Below are positions 22,078 to 30,527 of a stretch of DNA of 54,241 nt, in pieces. Position 1 is the stretch's first letter. Each line of letters starts with the position of its first letter. This stretch comes from a virus. Location of the stretch: IMG/VR virus record IMGVR_UViG_3300048921_000323, positions 1-54,241 of that record; one strand, written 5' to 3'. Below the pieces are notes generated by a model, which saw only the letters and a program-made list of their open reading frames with translations, had not been told where the DNA came from and made no database searches. The position numbers and the translations under genes were made by a program.

Positions 22078-22704
22078 ATGGTGAGCACTGAAACAGTCGC
22101 GGCCGCCATGGGCGCCGGCATGTACGCGCAGCCGCTGGAAGACGTCTGCATCCGATTCGGCATCGTGTCGGCGCTGGAAAAGTCCCACTTCCTGGCGCAC
22201 ATGGCGGTCGAGTCGCAGGGCTTCAGCCGTGTGCGGGAGAACCTCGGCTACAGCGCCGCGAGGCTGCTGGAGGTCTTCCCGGGCCGCAACGGCCTGACGA
22301 CGCTGGCGCAGGCAAAGGCCATCGTCGCCGGCGGGCGCAATGCGATCGCCGAGGCCATCTACGGCGGTGCCTGGGGCGCCGCGAAACTCGGGAACACGCA
22401 GCCCGGCGACGGAGCGCGGTTCTCTGGCCTCAGCCTCATCCACCTGACCGGGCGGGCGAACGTGACGGCCTATTCGCAGGCCCTGTACGGGGACGACCGG
22501 GTGGTGCGCGACCCCAGCATGCTGGAGAAGCTGCCCGACGCGGCGCTGGCGGCCGGCTGGTACTGGGTGTGGCGCGGCTGCGGTGAGCCGGCGCGGCGGG
22601 ACGACCTGCGCGGCAGCACCCGCAAGGTGAACGGCGGCCTCAACGGCCTGGCCGACCGGGCGATCAAGCTGGCGCAGGCCAAGAAGCTGTTCGGCATCGC
22701 ATGA
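22078..22704 (+). CDS. GH19 chitinase-like endolysin
   Basis: A 208-residue glycoside hydrolase family 19 lysin that cuts peptidoglycan. Visible features are FLAHMAVESQGFSRVRENLG with the catalytic Glu, SAARLLEVFPGRNG, AEAIYGGAWGAAKLGNTQPG and FSGLSLIHLTGRANVTAYSQ. No signal peptide is present, so release needs a holin. GGAG stands 5 nt before the ATG at 22078, right behind the tRNA. Confidence 0.92.
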   Translation: MVSTETVAAAMGAGMYAQPLEDVCIRFGIVSALEKSHFLAHMAVESQGFSRVRENLGYSAARLLEVFPGRNGLTTLAQAKAIVAGGRNAIAEAIYGGAWGAAKLGNTQPGDGARFSGLSLIHLTGRANVTAYSQALYGDDRVVRDPSMLEKLPDAALAAGWYWVWRGCGEPARRDDLRGSTRKVNGGLNGLADRAIKLAQAKKLFGIA

Positions 22705-23027
22705 CCGCCGCAAAGAAGAAGCCGCGGCTGTCGCCTGTCAGCCAGCTGCAGGGCGTGCTGGTGGTGCTGGAGAGTCGGAAGGCAAAGAACCCGACCGCTG
22801 AACTGCTGACCGCCATACGCGAGATGGTGAGCGACGCGCTGGCGGTGCTGCAGGAGCCGGACCCCACCAAACAGCGGATTGCCTTCGTGCTGCTGGCGGT
22901 CCAGCAGTCCACACAGGTCGCGATCAAAGAGGTGCGCGGCAAGCGTCTCACCCGGGTGACCGTCACAGACCAGCCCCTGTACCACTGGGCGCTGGAGGAA
23001 ATCCACGCACTGGCAGGTGCCGCATGA
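22701..23027 (+). CDS. Hypothetical lysis-cassette protein
   Basis: A 108-residue helical, basic protein with LQGVLVVLESRKAKNPTAEL and a second helix (KQRIAFVLLAVQQSTQVAIK). It overlaps the endolysin and the next gene by 4 nt. It has no clear transmembrane helix and no recognised family. Confidence 0.6.
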   Translation: MTAAKKKPRLSPVSQLQGVLVVLESRKAKNPTAELLTAIREMVSDALAVLQEPDPTKQRIAFVLLAVQQSTQVAIKEVRGKRLTRVTVTDQPLYHWALEEIHALAGAA

Positions 23028-23239
23028 CCTTCGCAACTCGAAACGTCGGCGCGGCCCGGGTGGGCATCGCCGTCCTGGTGCTGTTCCTTCTCGGCATGGC
23101 CATGGCCGCACTCATCGCGGTGGCTATCCCGCCCGAAAACAAGGATTCATTCGGCATGCTGATCGGCGGCTTGAACAACGCCACCGGCATGGTGATCGGC
23201 TACTTCTTCGGCATGACCCGCAGGGGTTCTGGAGCCTGA
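23024..23239 (+). CDS. Putative holin, two transmembrane segments
   Basis: A 71-residue protein with a strong helix (GIAVLVLFLLGMAMAALIAV) and a second hydrophobic segment ending in TGMVIGYFFGM, joined by a polar turn with PPENKDSFG. This size and layout suit a class II holin or pinholin that triggers lysis. Placement between endolysin and Rz supports it. Confidence 0.6.
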   Translation: MTFATRNVGAARVGIAVLVLFLLGMAMAALIAVAIPPENKDSFGMLIGGLNNATGMVIGYFFGMTRRGSGA

Positions 23240-23240
23240 T

Positions 23241-23384
23241 ATGTACGGCGGAAATGGCAATTGGTTCATCGGCGGCATCGTCCTGGCGATGATTGCGGGT
23301 GCGGCCTTGATGGGCATCCTCTTCTGGCTGGTCCCTCTGCTGTGGGGCTTGATCAAGCCCTGGTTGCACATGGTGACGGGATGA
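23241..23384 (+). CDS. 47-residue membrane protein of the lysis cassette
   Basis: A short frame MYGGNGNWFIGGIVLAMIAG with one or two hydrophobic helices (residues 8-37). It begins right after the preceding stop and overlaps the Rz start as ATGA, so coupling supports it. It may be a second holin, an antiholin or a lysis accessory protein. Confidence 0.6.
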   Translation: MYGGNGNWFIGGIVLAMIAGAALMGILFWLVPLLWGLIKPWLHMVTG

Positions 23385-23905
23385 ACCGGGCAACCATCGC
23401 GGTGCTGGCCTTCATCGGCTGGTCTGCCGCTGCTTTCGGCGCTGGCTGGGCCTGGCGCGGCGACCGCGCCGAGACCGGCGAAGCCCGGCAGGAGGCAAGC
23501 ACCAGCGCTGGGCAGGTCCAGCAGCTCACCCAGACCCGTGCAGTCGAGCACAGCCAGGCCGAGGCGCTGGCCACCATCGGAGCCAAGCATGAAGAAGACC
23601 GCACCGCGGCCACGGCCGTCCCTGCTGCTGTTGCTGCTGGCGTGCGCGATGGCAGCCTCCAGCTGCGCGACGACCTCGCCACCTGCAATACCGCTCGCCT
23701 GTCCCAAGCCGCCGCCGGCGCCGTCGAACGTGACCAGGCAGCCCAACTACGAGCAGAGGTCGCGGGAGCTCTTGTTCAAATCGGACGAGACGCGGACGAC
23801 CACGTCCGTGCCTGCCAAGCCGTGATCGATGCTGACCGCCACGTCGATTTGGGTACAACGGCTAGCGGTTCCCGGGCTCAGGACGCGGCGAAGGACGCTC
23901 CGTAG
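23381..23905 (+). CDS. Rz-like inner-membrane spanin
   Basis: A 174-residue protein with an N-terminal membrane anchor (IAVLAFIGWSAAAFGAGWAW) and a long Gln/Glu/Ala-rich coiled coil, as in DUF2514-type Rz proteins. It should span the periplasm and meet the Rz1 lipoprotein to fuse inner and outer membranes in the last step of lysis. The Rz1 gene is embedded in another frame. Confidence 0.82.
   Translation: MNRATIAVLAFIGWSAAAFGAGWAWRGDRAETGEARQEASTSAGQVQQLTQTRAVEHSQAEALATIGAKHEEDRTAATAVPAAVAAGVRDGSLQLRDDLATCNTARLSQAAAGAVERDQAAQLRAEVAGALVQIGRDADDHVRACQAVIDADRHVDLGTTASGSRAQDAAKDAP
23589..23825 (+). CDS. Rz1-like outer-membrane spanin lipoprotein, nested in Rz
   Basis: A 78-residue frame starting MKKTAPRPRP, with a leucine-rich signal sequence and a lipobox-like AASSC (Cys about residue 26). 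A proline-rich stretch (PPAIPLACPKPPPAPS) follows and then a polar tail. Nested in a different frame within Rz, exactly as in lambda. The lipobox is a variant (ASSC), so processing should be checked. Confidence 0.8.
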   Translation: MKKTAPRPRPSLLLLLLACAMAASSCATTSPPAIPLACPKPPPAPSNVTRQPNYEQRSRELLFKSDETRTTTSVPAKP

Positions 23906-24180
23906 CAGAGCCGCGAAGGCTAGCCCGATGAGGCTCTGGAAGAACTCTGGGGTCATGATGCTTTCCATGGTGGGACTGTTTCCTCTTGTGGGTTTACTGG
24001 TAACCGCAACGCCTGCGGGTCGCTTCTCAGCTGTACGTGTACCGAAACGGTTGCGCGCTCGCCGAAAGGGTCTCTAACCCACGCCACCGGCTCCACTTCC
24101 GCGGTTGCCGCTGGCGTGGGTCCAATGTTCCAAGGCGTCCCAACTCCGTTCCACTTGCGGAATTTCCGCTCTGGACCCCC
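23906..24180. other. 275-bp gap between lysis and packaging genes
   Basis: No convincing gene is present. Two inverted pairs are visible: CCCACGCCA/TGGCGTGGG (about 24078-24120) and GGGTCC/GGACCC flanking the region before the terminase gene. This is where a phage cos or pac site would often lie, next to the small terminase gene, but I see no direct proof. Confidence 0.4.
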
Positions 24181-24663
24181 ATGGCTAAAAAGACTCCCAT
24201 CCAGACGCCGCCGTTGACCCCGAAGCAGCAGCGTTTCGTCCTGGAATACCTGAAGGACCAGAACGGCACTCAGGCGGCAATCCGCACGGGGTACAGCGAG
24301 AAGACCGCCAAGCAGCAGGGTTCCCGCCTGCTGACCTATCCGAATGTCCAGGCAGCCTTGCGCGCCGGGCAGAAGAAGGTGGCCAAACAGGCCGCCGTGA
24401 CAGTGGACAGCCTGATGGCCGAGCTGGAGCAGGCCAGGAAGCTGGCGCTGAGGGAGAAGCAGGCGAGCGCCGCGGTGACTGCCACGATGGGCAAGGGGAA
24501 GCTGGCCGGCCTGCTGGTGGAGAAGCACCGCCATACCGGCGCGATCGGCACCTACGACCTGACCAACATCTCGGATGAAGAACTCGACCGCCTTGAACAG
24601 ATCCTCGGTCCGCTTGCCGACGTTGGCGGAGATCCGGGCGGAGCGGGCGAGGCGAGCGACTGA
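24181..24663 (+). CDS. Terminase small subunit
   Basis: A 160-residue terminase_2/XtmA-like protein that recognises the packaging site. It has LTPKQQRFVLEYLKDQNGTQ, the helix-turn-helix ending GSRLLTYPNVQAALRAG, and a C-terminal oligomerisation segment. The start at 24181 has no good Shine-Dalgarno. The large subunit begins inside its 3' end in another frame. Confidence 0.88.
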   Translation: MAKKTPIQTPPLTPKQQRFVLEYLKDQNGTQAAIRTGYSEKTAKQQGSRLLTYPNVQAALRAGQKKVAKQAAVTVDSLMAELEQARKLALREKQASAAVTATMGKGKLAGLLVEKHRHTGAIGTYDLTNISDEELDRLEQILGPLADVGGDPGGAGEASD

Positions 24664-26146
24664 GCGAGAGCGGGCGCGCATCGCCGAGAACGTTGAGGGC
24701 ATCCGGGCCCGGTCGCAGTCGCTGGAGGGCTTCATACTTGAGCACTGGCACGTGCTGGAGCCGGTCAGGCCGCTGAAGTTCGGATGGGCGCTGCGGGCCA
24801 TGTGCAAGCACTTGGAGGCAGTCACTGAGGGCCGCATCCAGTTCCTACTGATGACAGTGCCTCCGGGCATGATGAAGTCGCTGTTGATGGTGTTCTGGAC
24901 GGCGTGGGAATGGGGGCCGGTTGGTCGCCCGGACCTGCAGATGCTGGCCACCTCCTACAGCCAGCCCAACGTGCTGCGCGACAATCTGAAACTGCGGCGC
25001 CTCATCGAGAACGACCAGTACCAGGCCGCATGGCCGATGAAGCTGCGCGGCGACCAGAACGCAAAGGGGAAGTTCGAGAACACCGGCAACGGCTTCAGCG
25101 AGGCCAGACCGTTCAGTTCGATGACCGGTGGCCGCGGCGACCGGGTGAAGGTGGACGACCCGCATTCGACCGAGACGGCCGAGAGCGACGCCGAGCGCAA
25201 GACCGCGGTTCGGATCTTCCGGGAGGGCATCACCGACCGCCTAAACGACATTACGTCGTCGGCGATGGTGATCATCATGCAGCGCCTGCACCAGCAGGAC
25301 GTCGCAGCGGTGGCCATGGAGCTGGACCTGGGCTTCGTGCACCTGAACCTGCCGATGGAGTTCGAGGCTGAGCGGGTCGACAAGGACGGCAAGAAGTCGG
25401 GCGGCCCGTGCCGTACGTATGTCGACGGGGAGCTGTTCTTCCAAGACCCGCGCACGGTGGACGGCGAGCTGCTGTTCCCGGAGCGCTTCCCGCGCGCCGA
25501 GGTCGACAGGCTGAAGCGCGCGAAGGGCAGCTATGCATACGCCGGCCAGTACCAGCAGCGCCCGACGCCGCGCGACGGTGGCCGGTTCAAGCGGGAGTGG
25601 TTCGAGGTGGTGGAGGCAGCACCGGCGATCGCGTCGGCACGGAAGGTTCGGCGCTGGGACTTCGCTGCCACCGACCCAAAGGAGAAAACCAGCAGCGATC
25701 CGGACTACACCGTCGGTCTGCTGCTGGGGGAATCCGCTGGCACTTACTACGTGCTCGACGTCGTACGCGACCAGGTGTCGCCCGCCGGCGTGGAGCGGAT
25801 GCTGAAGAACACAGCGCTGCAGGATGGCAAGGCCATCAAGGTGCGCATCCCGCAGGACCCTGGCGCCGCCGGCAAGAGCAACGCCGCACACCAGGTGAAG
25901 CTGCTGGCGGGGTGGGACGTCAAGGCGGTGCTGGAATCCGGATCGAAGGAGGTCCGGGCGACCCCGGTTGAGGCTCAGGCCGAGGCCGGAAATATCAAGC
26001 TGGTGAATGGCCCATGGGTGGCGGCGTTCTTGGACGAGATCGCTGAGTTCCCCAACGCTAAACACGATGACCAGGTGGACGGGCTCTCGGGCGCATTCGC
26101 CGAGCTCGTCACCGGCAGCACCTACAATCTCGGGAACGCACTCTGA
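24575..26146 (+). CDS. Terminase large subunit
   Basis: A 523-residue packaging ATPase-nuclease. A Walker-A-like VPPGMMKS lies at about 95-102, and the coupling region includes SSMTGGRGDRVKVDDPHSTE. The nuclease domain starts near RRWDFAATDP with DYTVGLLLG, and a final NAKHDDQVDGLSGAF carries metal-binding Asp residues. It overlaps the small subunit by 89 nt. That start is kept because no later ATG precedes the conserved N-terminal helix; a nearer non-ATG start is possible. Confidence 0.92.
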   Translation: MKNSTALNRSSVRLPTLAEIRAERARRATERERARIAENVEGIRARSQSLEGFILEHWHVLEPVRPLKFGWALRAMCKHLEAVTEGRIQFLLMTVPPGMMKSLLMVFWTAWEWGPVGRPDLQMLATSYSQPNVLRDNLKLRRLIENDQYQAAWPMKLRGDQNAKGKFENTGNGFSEARPFSSMTGGRGDRVKVDDPHSTETAESDAERKTAVRIFREGITDRLNDITSSAMVIIMQRLHQQDVAAVAMELDLGFVHLNLPMEFEAERVDKDGKKSGGPCRTYVDGELFFQDPRTVDGELLFPERFPRAEVDRLKRAKGSYAYAGQYQQRPTPRDGGRFKREWFEVVEAAPAIASARKVRRWDFAATDPKEKTSSDPDYTVGLLLGESAGTYYVLDVVRDQVSPAGVERMLKNTALQDGKAIKVRIPQDPGAAGKSNAAHQVKLLAGWDVKAVLESGSKEVRATPVEAQAEAGNIKLVNGPWVAAFLDEIAEFPNAKHDDQVDGLSGAFAELVTGSTYNLGNAL

Positions 26147-27936
26147 TGGGCAAAATCGCACAGATCAGGGACGGCCTCGTCAACCTGGTTGCCAACCTGG
26201 GCACGCCTCGCGACAAGGCGGCTTCCTCGTTCTACGGCCTGCCGCTCCTGACGGAGGCAGACGCAAACAATGCCTACCGCGGCACCTGGCTGGCGCGGAA
26301 GGTCATCGATATCCCTGCAATGGACAGCTGCCGCAAGTGGCGCGGCTGGAGCGCTGACCAGGCCGAGATCTCAGCCATCGAGGCAGAGGAAAAGCGACTC
26401 GGCCTCCAGCAGAAGATGCTCGAAGCGCTTACGCGCGCACGTCTCGCCGGCGGTGCTGCTCTCTACATCGGTACGGGGCAGTCCGACCCGCTGAAGCCCC
26501 TGAACCCGGAATCGGTGGGCAAGGGCGGCATCAAGCACATCAACGTGCTGTCCAAGCGGGTGCTGCAGGCAGGAGAGCTGGACCGTGACCCCGAATCACC
26601 AGGCTACGGCCGGCCCGCGTACTACAACCTCAGCAGTGGCACTGCCGGGCAGCTGCGGATCCATCCAAGCCGGCTGGTGATCCTGCAGGGCGCCACGAAG
26701 CCGGATCCGGAGCTGGACACTGGTGACGGATGGGGCGATTCGGTGCTGCTGGCGATCAGCAAGGCCATCAAGGACGCCGACAGCACGGCCGGCAACATTG
26801 CTTCACTGGTATTCGAAGCGAAGGTCGACGTTATCAAGATCCCGAACTTCATGTCGATGCTGTCCGACCCGGCCTACGAAGCGCAGATGCTGAGCAGGAT
26901 GCAGCTGGCCATGATGGCCAAGGGCATCAACGGTGCGCTGCTGCTGGACGCCGAGGAACACTACGAGCAGAAGCAGCTCCAGTTCGGCGGCCTGACCGAC
27001 GTCCTGATGGCCTTCCTACAGCTATCCTCGGGAGCGTCCGACATCCCGATGACTAGGCTGCTGGGCCAGTCGCCGGCAGGGCTGAACTCCACGGGCGAGG
27101 GCGACCTGCGCAACTACTACGACCGGATCAGCTCCGGGCAGGAGCTAGTGCTGACGCCGGCACTGCAGGGGCTGGACGAGTGCCTGATCCGCTCGGCATT
27201 GGGCAGCAGGCCGCCGGAGGTGTTCTACAACTGGCGCAGCCTGTGGCAGACCACCGACACGGAGCGGGCGACCATCGGCAAGACCACGGCGGACACGATC
27301 AAGACCATTGCCGACACCCGCCTGGTGCCCGACGCGGTCATGTCTACTGTGGCAGTGAATATGCTGACCGAGGCCGGCGTCGTGCCTGGCCTGGAAGCAG
27401 AAATGCTGGAGTGGGCGCAAGCAAACCCGGACGGGATCGATCAGGAAGAGGACGATCTGGAGGAAGGCGGCGCGCCGGTGACTCCGGTGGTCGATGCCGA
27501 ACCCCGGTCGCTCTACGTACACCGGAAGGTGGTGAACACCAGCGACATCGCGGCTTGGGCGGAGGACCAGGGCATAACCGACCTGCGGGACGATCTGCAC
27601 GTGACAGTTGCTTACTCGCGGCAGGCCTTCGACTGGATGAAGGCAGGCAACGCCAATGACTGGGGCACCGATGGCTCTGACCAGCTGGTGGTTCCGGAAG
27701 GCGGTCCTCGGGCAGTAGAGCCGCTGGGTGGCATGTCCGCGGTGCTGCTGTTCGCGTCTTCGCAGCTGAGCTGGCGCCACGAAAGCATCATCCGCGCCGG
27801 CGGCTCGCACGATTACCCGGACTACACGCCGCACATCAGCCTGACCAAGGCGCCTATCGATCTCACCAAGGTCGAGCCGTACCGCGGCCGCATCGTGCTG
27901 GGGCCGGAAATCTTCGAAGACATCCGAGAGGACTGA
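26146..27936 (+). CDS. Portal protein with C-terminal Acb1-like 2H phosphoesterase domain
   Basis: A 596-residue protein. Residues about 1-440 are a DUF1073-type portal, the ring through which DNA enters the head (AYRGTWLARKVIDIPAMDSC, the SGASDIPMTRLLGQSPAGLN region). After an acidic linker (about 430-452) comes a separate domain with LHVTVAY (His485-x-Thr487) and PHISLTK (His563-x-Ser565), the paired HxT/S motifs of 2H phosphoesterases. Acb1, which destroys cyclic nucleotide signals of CBASS defence, belongs to this fold, and DUF1073 proteins carry the same association. The stop of terL overlaps the ATG by one base. Confidence 0.88.
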   Translation: MGKIAQIRDGLVNLVANLGTPRDKAASSFYGLPLLTEADANNAYRGTWLARKVIDIPAMDSCRKWRGWSADQAEISAIEAEEKRLGLQQKMLEALTRARLAGGAALYIGTGQSDPLKPLNPESVGKGGIKHINVLSKRVLQAGELDRDPESPGYGRPAYYNLSSGTAGQLRIHPSRLVILQGATKPDPELDTGDGWGDSVLLAISKAIKDADSTAGNIASLVFEAKVDVIKIPNFMSMLSDPAYEAQMLSRMQLAMMAKGINGALLLDAEEHYEQKQLQFGGLTDVLMAFLQLSSGASDIPMTRLLGQSPAGLNSTGEGDLRNYYDRISSGQELVLTPALQGLDECLIRSALGSRPPEVFYNWRSLWQTTDTERATIGKTTADTIKTIADTRLVPDAVMSTVAVNMLTEAGVVPGLEAEMLEWAQANPDGIDQEEDDLEEGGAPVTPVVDAEPRSLYVHRKVVNTSDIAAWAEDQGITDLRDDLHVTVAYSRQAFDWMKAGNANDWGTDGSDQLVVPEGGPRAVEPLGGMSAVLLFASSQLSWRHESIIRAGGSHDYPDYTPHISLTKAPIDLTKVEPYRGRIVLGPEIFEDIRED

Positions 27937-27938
27937 CC

Positions 27939-29063
27939 ATGGTGTTCCTGACTGATCGCGTCTCGGTGTCGGCTCCCCGCCGCACCGCGGACGGTTACCT
28001 CGTGGCTGATGCCTACGTGGCCCGCACCGGCATCCAGGAATATCTGGGTGAGGAGCTTGGGCGGCCCGACCTGCTGAAGGTCAACGTCTACCGGGCCCCG
28101 GAGGAGGTTTTCTCTGACGCGACGCTGCGCAGCTTCGCTCACCGCCCTATGACCAACGATCACCCGCCGGAGATGGTCACTGCCGACAACTGGAAGAAGT
28201 ACGCGGTGGGGCAGACCGGCGACGAGGTGTCGCACGACGAGACCCGCATCCGCGTGCCGCTGGTCCTGATGGATCAGGCGGCAATCGCTGACTGGGAATC
28301 CGGCAAGCGCGAGCTATCGCAAGGCTACTCGGCCGAGATCGTCTGGGAGGACGGCGTGACGCCCGAAGGCGAGCCTTACCAGGCCAAGCAAACCAACATC
28401 CGCAACAACCACCTGGCCATGTGTCGCCGCGGCCGGGCCGGCTCTCAGTTTCGCATCGGGGATGGGCGCACCCCCGGTGCACCGGATCCAAGCGCCCATC
28501 CACAACCGCAGGAGAACCACATGAGCGACAAGACCATCTTGGTCGATGGGCTGTCCGTCGTCACGAACGACGCCGGCGCCCAGGCGATCAACAAGCTGCA
28601 GCAGCAGCTGAAGGATGCACAGACCGCAGCGGGCACCGCCGAGGCGGCGCACCACGCCGCCATCACCGCCAAGGACGCGGCCATTGCCAAAGCCGAAGGC
28701 GAGCGCGACGCGCTCAAGGCGCAGGTACTTAGCGACGCCGACCTGGATACGCGCGTCCAACAGCGCGGCGACCTGGTGGCCAAGGCCAAGGCCGTGCACG
28801 ACACGGACTACAGCGGCAAGACCGATGCCCAGGTGCGCCAGGCTGCCGTGGTGGCCAAGCTCGGCGACGCGGCGGTGGCCGGAAAGCACGAGGCGTACGT
28901 GGAGGCGCTGTTCGACGGCCTCTACACCAACGCCAAGCCGCAGGACCCGGTCGTGCAGGCCATGCGCGACAGTCGCTCGCAGCCGACCCAGGTCAAGGAC
29001 AACGGCTATGCCGCATCCGTGGCCGGTCTGGATTACCGCACCGCCAACCAGAAGGAGGCCTAA
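27939..29063 (+). CDS. DUF2213 head protein, probable protease-scaffold
   Basis: A 374-residue protein. Residues 1-180 match DUF2213 (GYLVADAYVARTGIQEYLGE, LRSFAHRPMTNDHPPEMVTA, REKELSQGYSAE-like region and NNHLAMCRRGRAG), thought to be a head maturation protease. After a Pro-rich linker the C-terminal 180 residues form a coiled-coil scaffold. An internal Shine-Dalgarno and ATG at 28521 allow separate synthesis of that part. GAGAGGACTGACC precedes the start. Confidence 0.82.
   Translation: MVFLTDRVSVSAPRRTADGYLVADAYVARTGIQEYLGEELGRPDLLKVNVYRAPEEVFSDATLRSFAHRPMTNDHPPEMVTADNWKKYAVGQTGDEVSHDETRIRVPLVLMDQAAIADWESGKRELSQGYSAEIVWEDGVTPEGEPYQAKQTNIRNNHLAMCRRGRAGSQFRIGDGRTPGAPDPSAHPQPQENHMSDKTILVDGLSVVTNDAGAQAINKLQQQLKDAQTAAGTAEAAHHAAITAKDAAIAKAEGERDALKAQVLSDADLDTRVQQRGDLVAKAKAVHDTDYSGKTDAQVRQAAVVAKLGDAAVAGKHEAYVEALFDGLYTNAKPQDPVVQAMRDSRSQPTQVKDNGYAASVAGLDYRTANQKEA
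28521..29063 (+). CDS. Internal in-frame scaffold protein (Nu3-like)
   Basis: This in-frame start inside the DUF2213 gene has CAGGAGAACCAC directly before the ATG and would give a 180-residue coiled-coil protein (KLQQQLKDAQTAAGTAEAAH and the following helix). The layout mirrors lambda C/Nu3, in which the scaffold is made from an internal start. Supported by the ribosome site and the domain boundary, not by experiment. Confidence 0.6.
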   Translation: MSDKTILVDGLSVVTNDAGAQAINKLQQQLKDAQTAAGTAEAAHHAAITAKDAAIAKAEGERDALKAQVLSDADLDTRVQQRGDLVAKAKAVHDTDYSGKTDAQVRQAAVVAKLGDAAVAGKHEAYVEALFDGLYTNAKPQDPVVQAMRDSRSQPTQVKDNGYAASVAGLDYRTANQKEA

Positions 29064-29066
29064 CCC

Positions 29067-29534
29067 ATGGCCCTGCAGACCACTTACCCGGACACCCAGC
29101 CCGTCGCAATCGCTGGTGCGCCGGCCACCATGCTTCCGGCCACCGAGATCTCCCGCACCGTCGAAGGTGCTGCCATCGCCTTCGGCAAGGCCGTCGAGCA
29201 GGGCGCGACCGACAAGTCGGTGAAGGCTTTCGCCGGCGGCAAGTACGTCGGCATCGCCCAGCTGGACCGCTCGGCATCCGGCCTGACCGTGACGGCTGGC
29301 CAGGTCAACGGTCGCACGCTCGATGCCTTCGGCGTGGGCGAGTCGGCGCGCATCCGCACCAAGGGTGACATCTGGGTCGTCGCCTCGGTCGCCGTTGCCG
29401 CGCGCGATGCGGTGTACCTGACCGCCGCCGGCGCCTTCACCAACGTCACCACCGGGAACACCGCAGTTCCCGGTGCCAGCTGGGACACCAGCACCACCGC
29501 CGCCGGCCAGCTGGCCGTCGTTCGTCTCGGCTAA
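29067..29534 (+). CDS. Capsid cement/decoration protein
   Basis: A 155-residue beta-rich protein resembling Gp24-like structural cement proteins: EGAAIAFGKAVEQGATDKSV, GIAQLDRSASG, an RTKGDIWVVASVAVAARDAV block and an N-terminal TYPDTQPVAIAGAPATMLPA. It would stabilise the expanded capsid. It sits just before the capsid gene, the standard place. Confidence 0.78.
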   Translation: MALQTTYPDTQPVAIAGAPATMLPATEISRTVEGAAIAFGKAVEQGATDKSVKAFAGGKYVGIAQLDRSASGLTVTAGQVNGRTLDAFGVGESARIRTKGDIWVVASVAVAARDAVYLTAAGAFTNVTTGNTAVPGASWDTSTTAAGQLAVVRLG

Positions 29535-29546
29535 GGAGCCAATCCC

Positions 29547-30482
29547 ATGTTTGGAGCAACCCCACTGTTCGATGCCCAGGCCGCCCTGGGCTTCGTTATC
29601 GCGCAGGCCTCGATCATCGAGCCCGGCGTTTATCGCACCGTGTACCCGGACGTCCAGTACCGGTCGCTGGTGCCGGTTGATACCTCCGGCAGTGAGTTCG
29701 CCACCTCGGTGACCTACATGTCGCAGGACCAGTACGGCCGGGCCGACTGGATCAACGGTAACGCTGACGACATTCCCAAGGCCGGCACCGTTCGAGCAAA
29801 GTTCGAGACTCCGGTGTACACCGCGGGCATCGGCTATGGCTACGGCTGGGAAGAGGTTGGCCGCGCCCGGCTGCTGGGGATCAGCCTCTCCACCGAAGAT
29901 GCTGCCGCCGCGCGCCGGGCGTCGGAGGAAATGGTCGACCGCGTGGCATTGCTCGGCGACACCAGCAAGGGCTTCACCGGCCTGTTCAATGCGGCCGGCG
30001 TTACCCCGGTTGCGGCACCCACTGGTGGCTGGGATGCGAGCACGGACACGAACCTCATCACCGCCACGCTGAACCAGGCGCTGCTGAACGTGTTCAACGG
30101 CACCAACACCGCGTCCATCGCCAACACGATGCTGCTGCCGTGGTCGAAGTACCTCCTGATCGCCACCCGCAAGATGAGCGACCAGAGCGACATGACCGTG
30201 CTGCAGTGGTTCATGGCCAACAACGTCTACACCGTCCAGACAGGTCAGCAGCTGACCCTGCGCGGCGTACGCGGCCTGGATACGGCCGGCGTTGGCAGCA
30301 CCACCCGGCTGGTGGCCTACCGCAACGACCCGCAGGTGCTGAAGTTGCACATTCCGATGCCGCACCGCTTCCTGCCCGCGTACCAGAGCGGCCCGCTTCG
30401 CTGGGACATCCCGGGCGTGATGCGCCTGGGCGGCCTGGACGTCCGCCTGCCGAAGGAAGTCGTCTACCTCGACGGCATCTGA
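29547..30482 (+). CDS. Major capsid protein, DUF2184
   Basis: A 311-residue protein of the DUF2184 capsid family. It has an N-terminal FDAQAALGFVIAQASIIEPG, the segment AGIGYGYGWEEVGRARLLGI, MLLPWSKYLLIATRKMSDQS and a C-terminal LPKEVVYLDGI. AAGGAGCC precedes the start. It forms the icosahedral shell together with the portal and the cement protein. Confidence 0.88.
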   Translation: MFGATPLFDAQAALGFVIAQASIIEPGVYRTVYPDVQYRSLVPVDTSGSEFATSVTYMSQDQYGRADWINGNADDIPKAGTVRAKFETPVYTAGIGYGYGWEEVGRARLLGISLSTEDAAAARRASEEMVDRVALLGDTSKGFTGLFNAAGVTPVAAPTGGWDASTDTNLITATLNQALLNVFNGTNTASIANTMLLPWSKYLLIATRKMSDQSDMTVLQWFMANNVYTVQTGQQLTLRGVRGLDTAGVGSTTRLVAYRNDPQVLKLHIPMPHRFLPAYQSGPLRWDIPGVMRLGGLDVRLPKEVVYLDGI

Positions 30483-30489
30483 TCACCAC

Positions 30490-30512
30490 GGCCCCGGCGA
30501 TCTGCCGGGGCC
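30490..30512 (+). terminator. Hairpin after the capsid gene
   Basis: GGCCCCGGC and GCCGGGGCC form a perfect 9-bp stem with a 5-nt loop 8 nt after the capsid stop. No T tract follows, so it may protect the capsid message or reduce read-through rather than fully terminate. Confidence 0.55.
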
Positions 30513-30527
30513 TCACTGGAGCGAAGC

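Noticed and set aside
23747-23968. Minus-strand frame starting MESIMTPEFF with a hydrophobic segment
   Set aside because: It lies antisense to Rz and Rz1, against the late operon, and its nearest GAGG is too far from the ATG. It cannot be excluded but is not supported.
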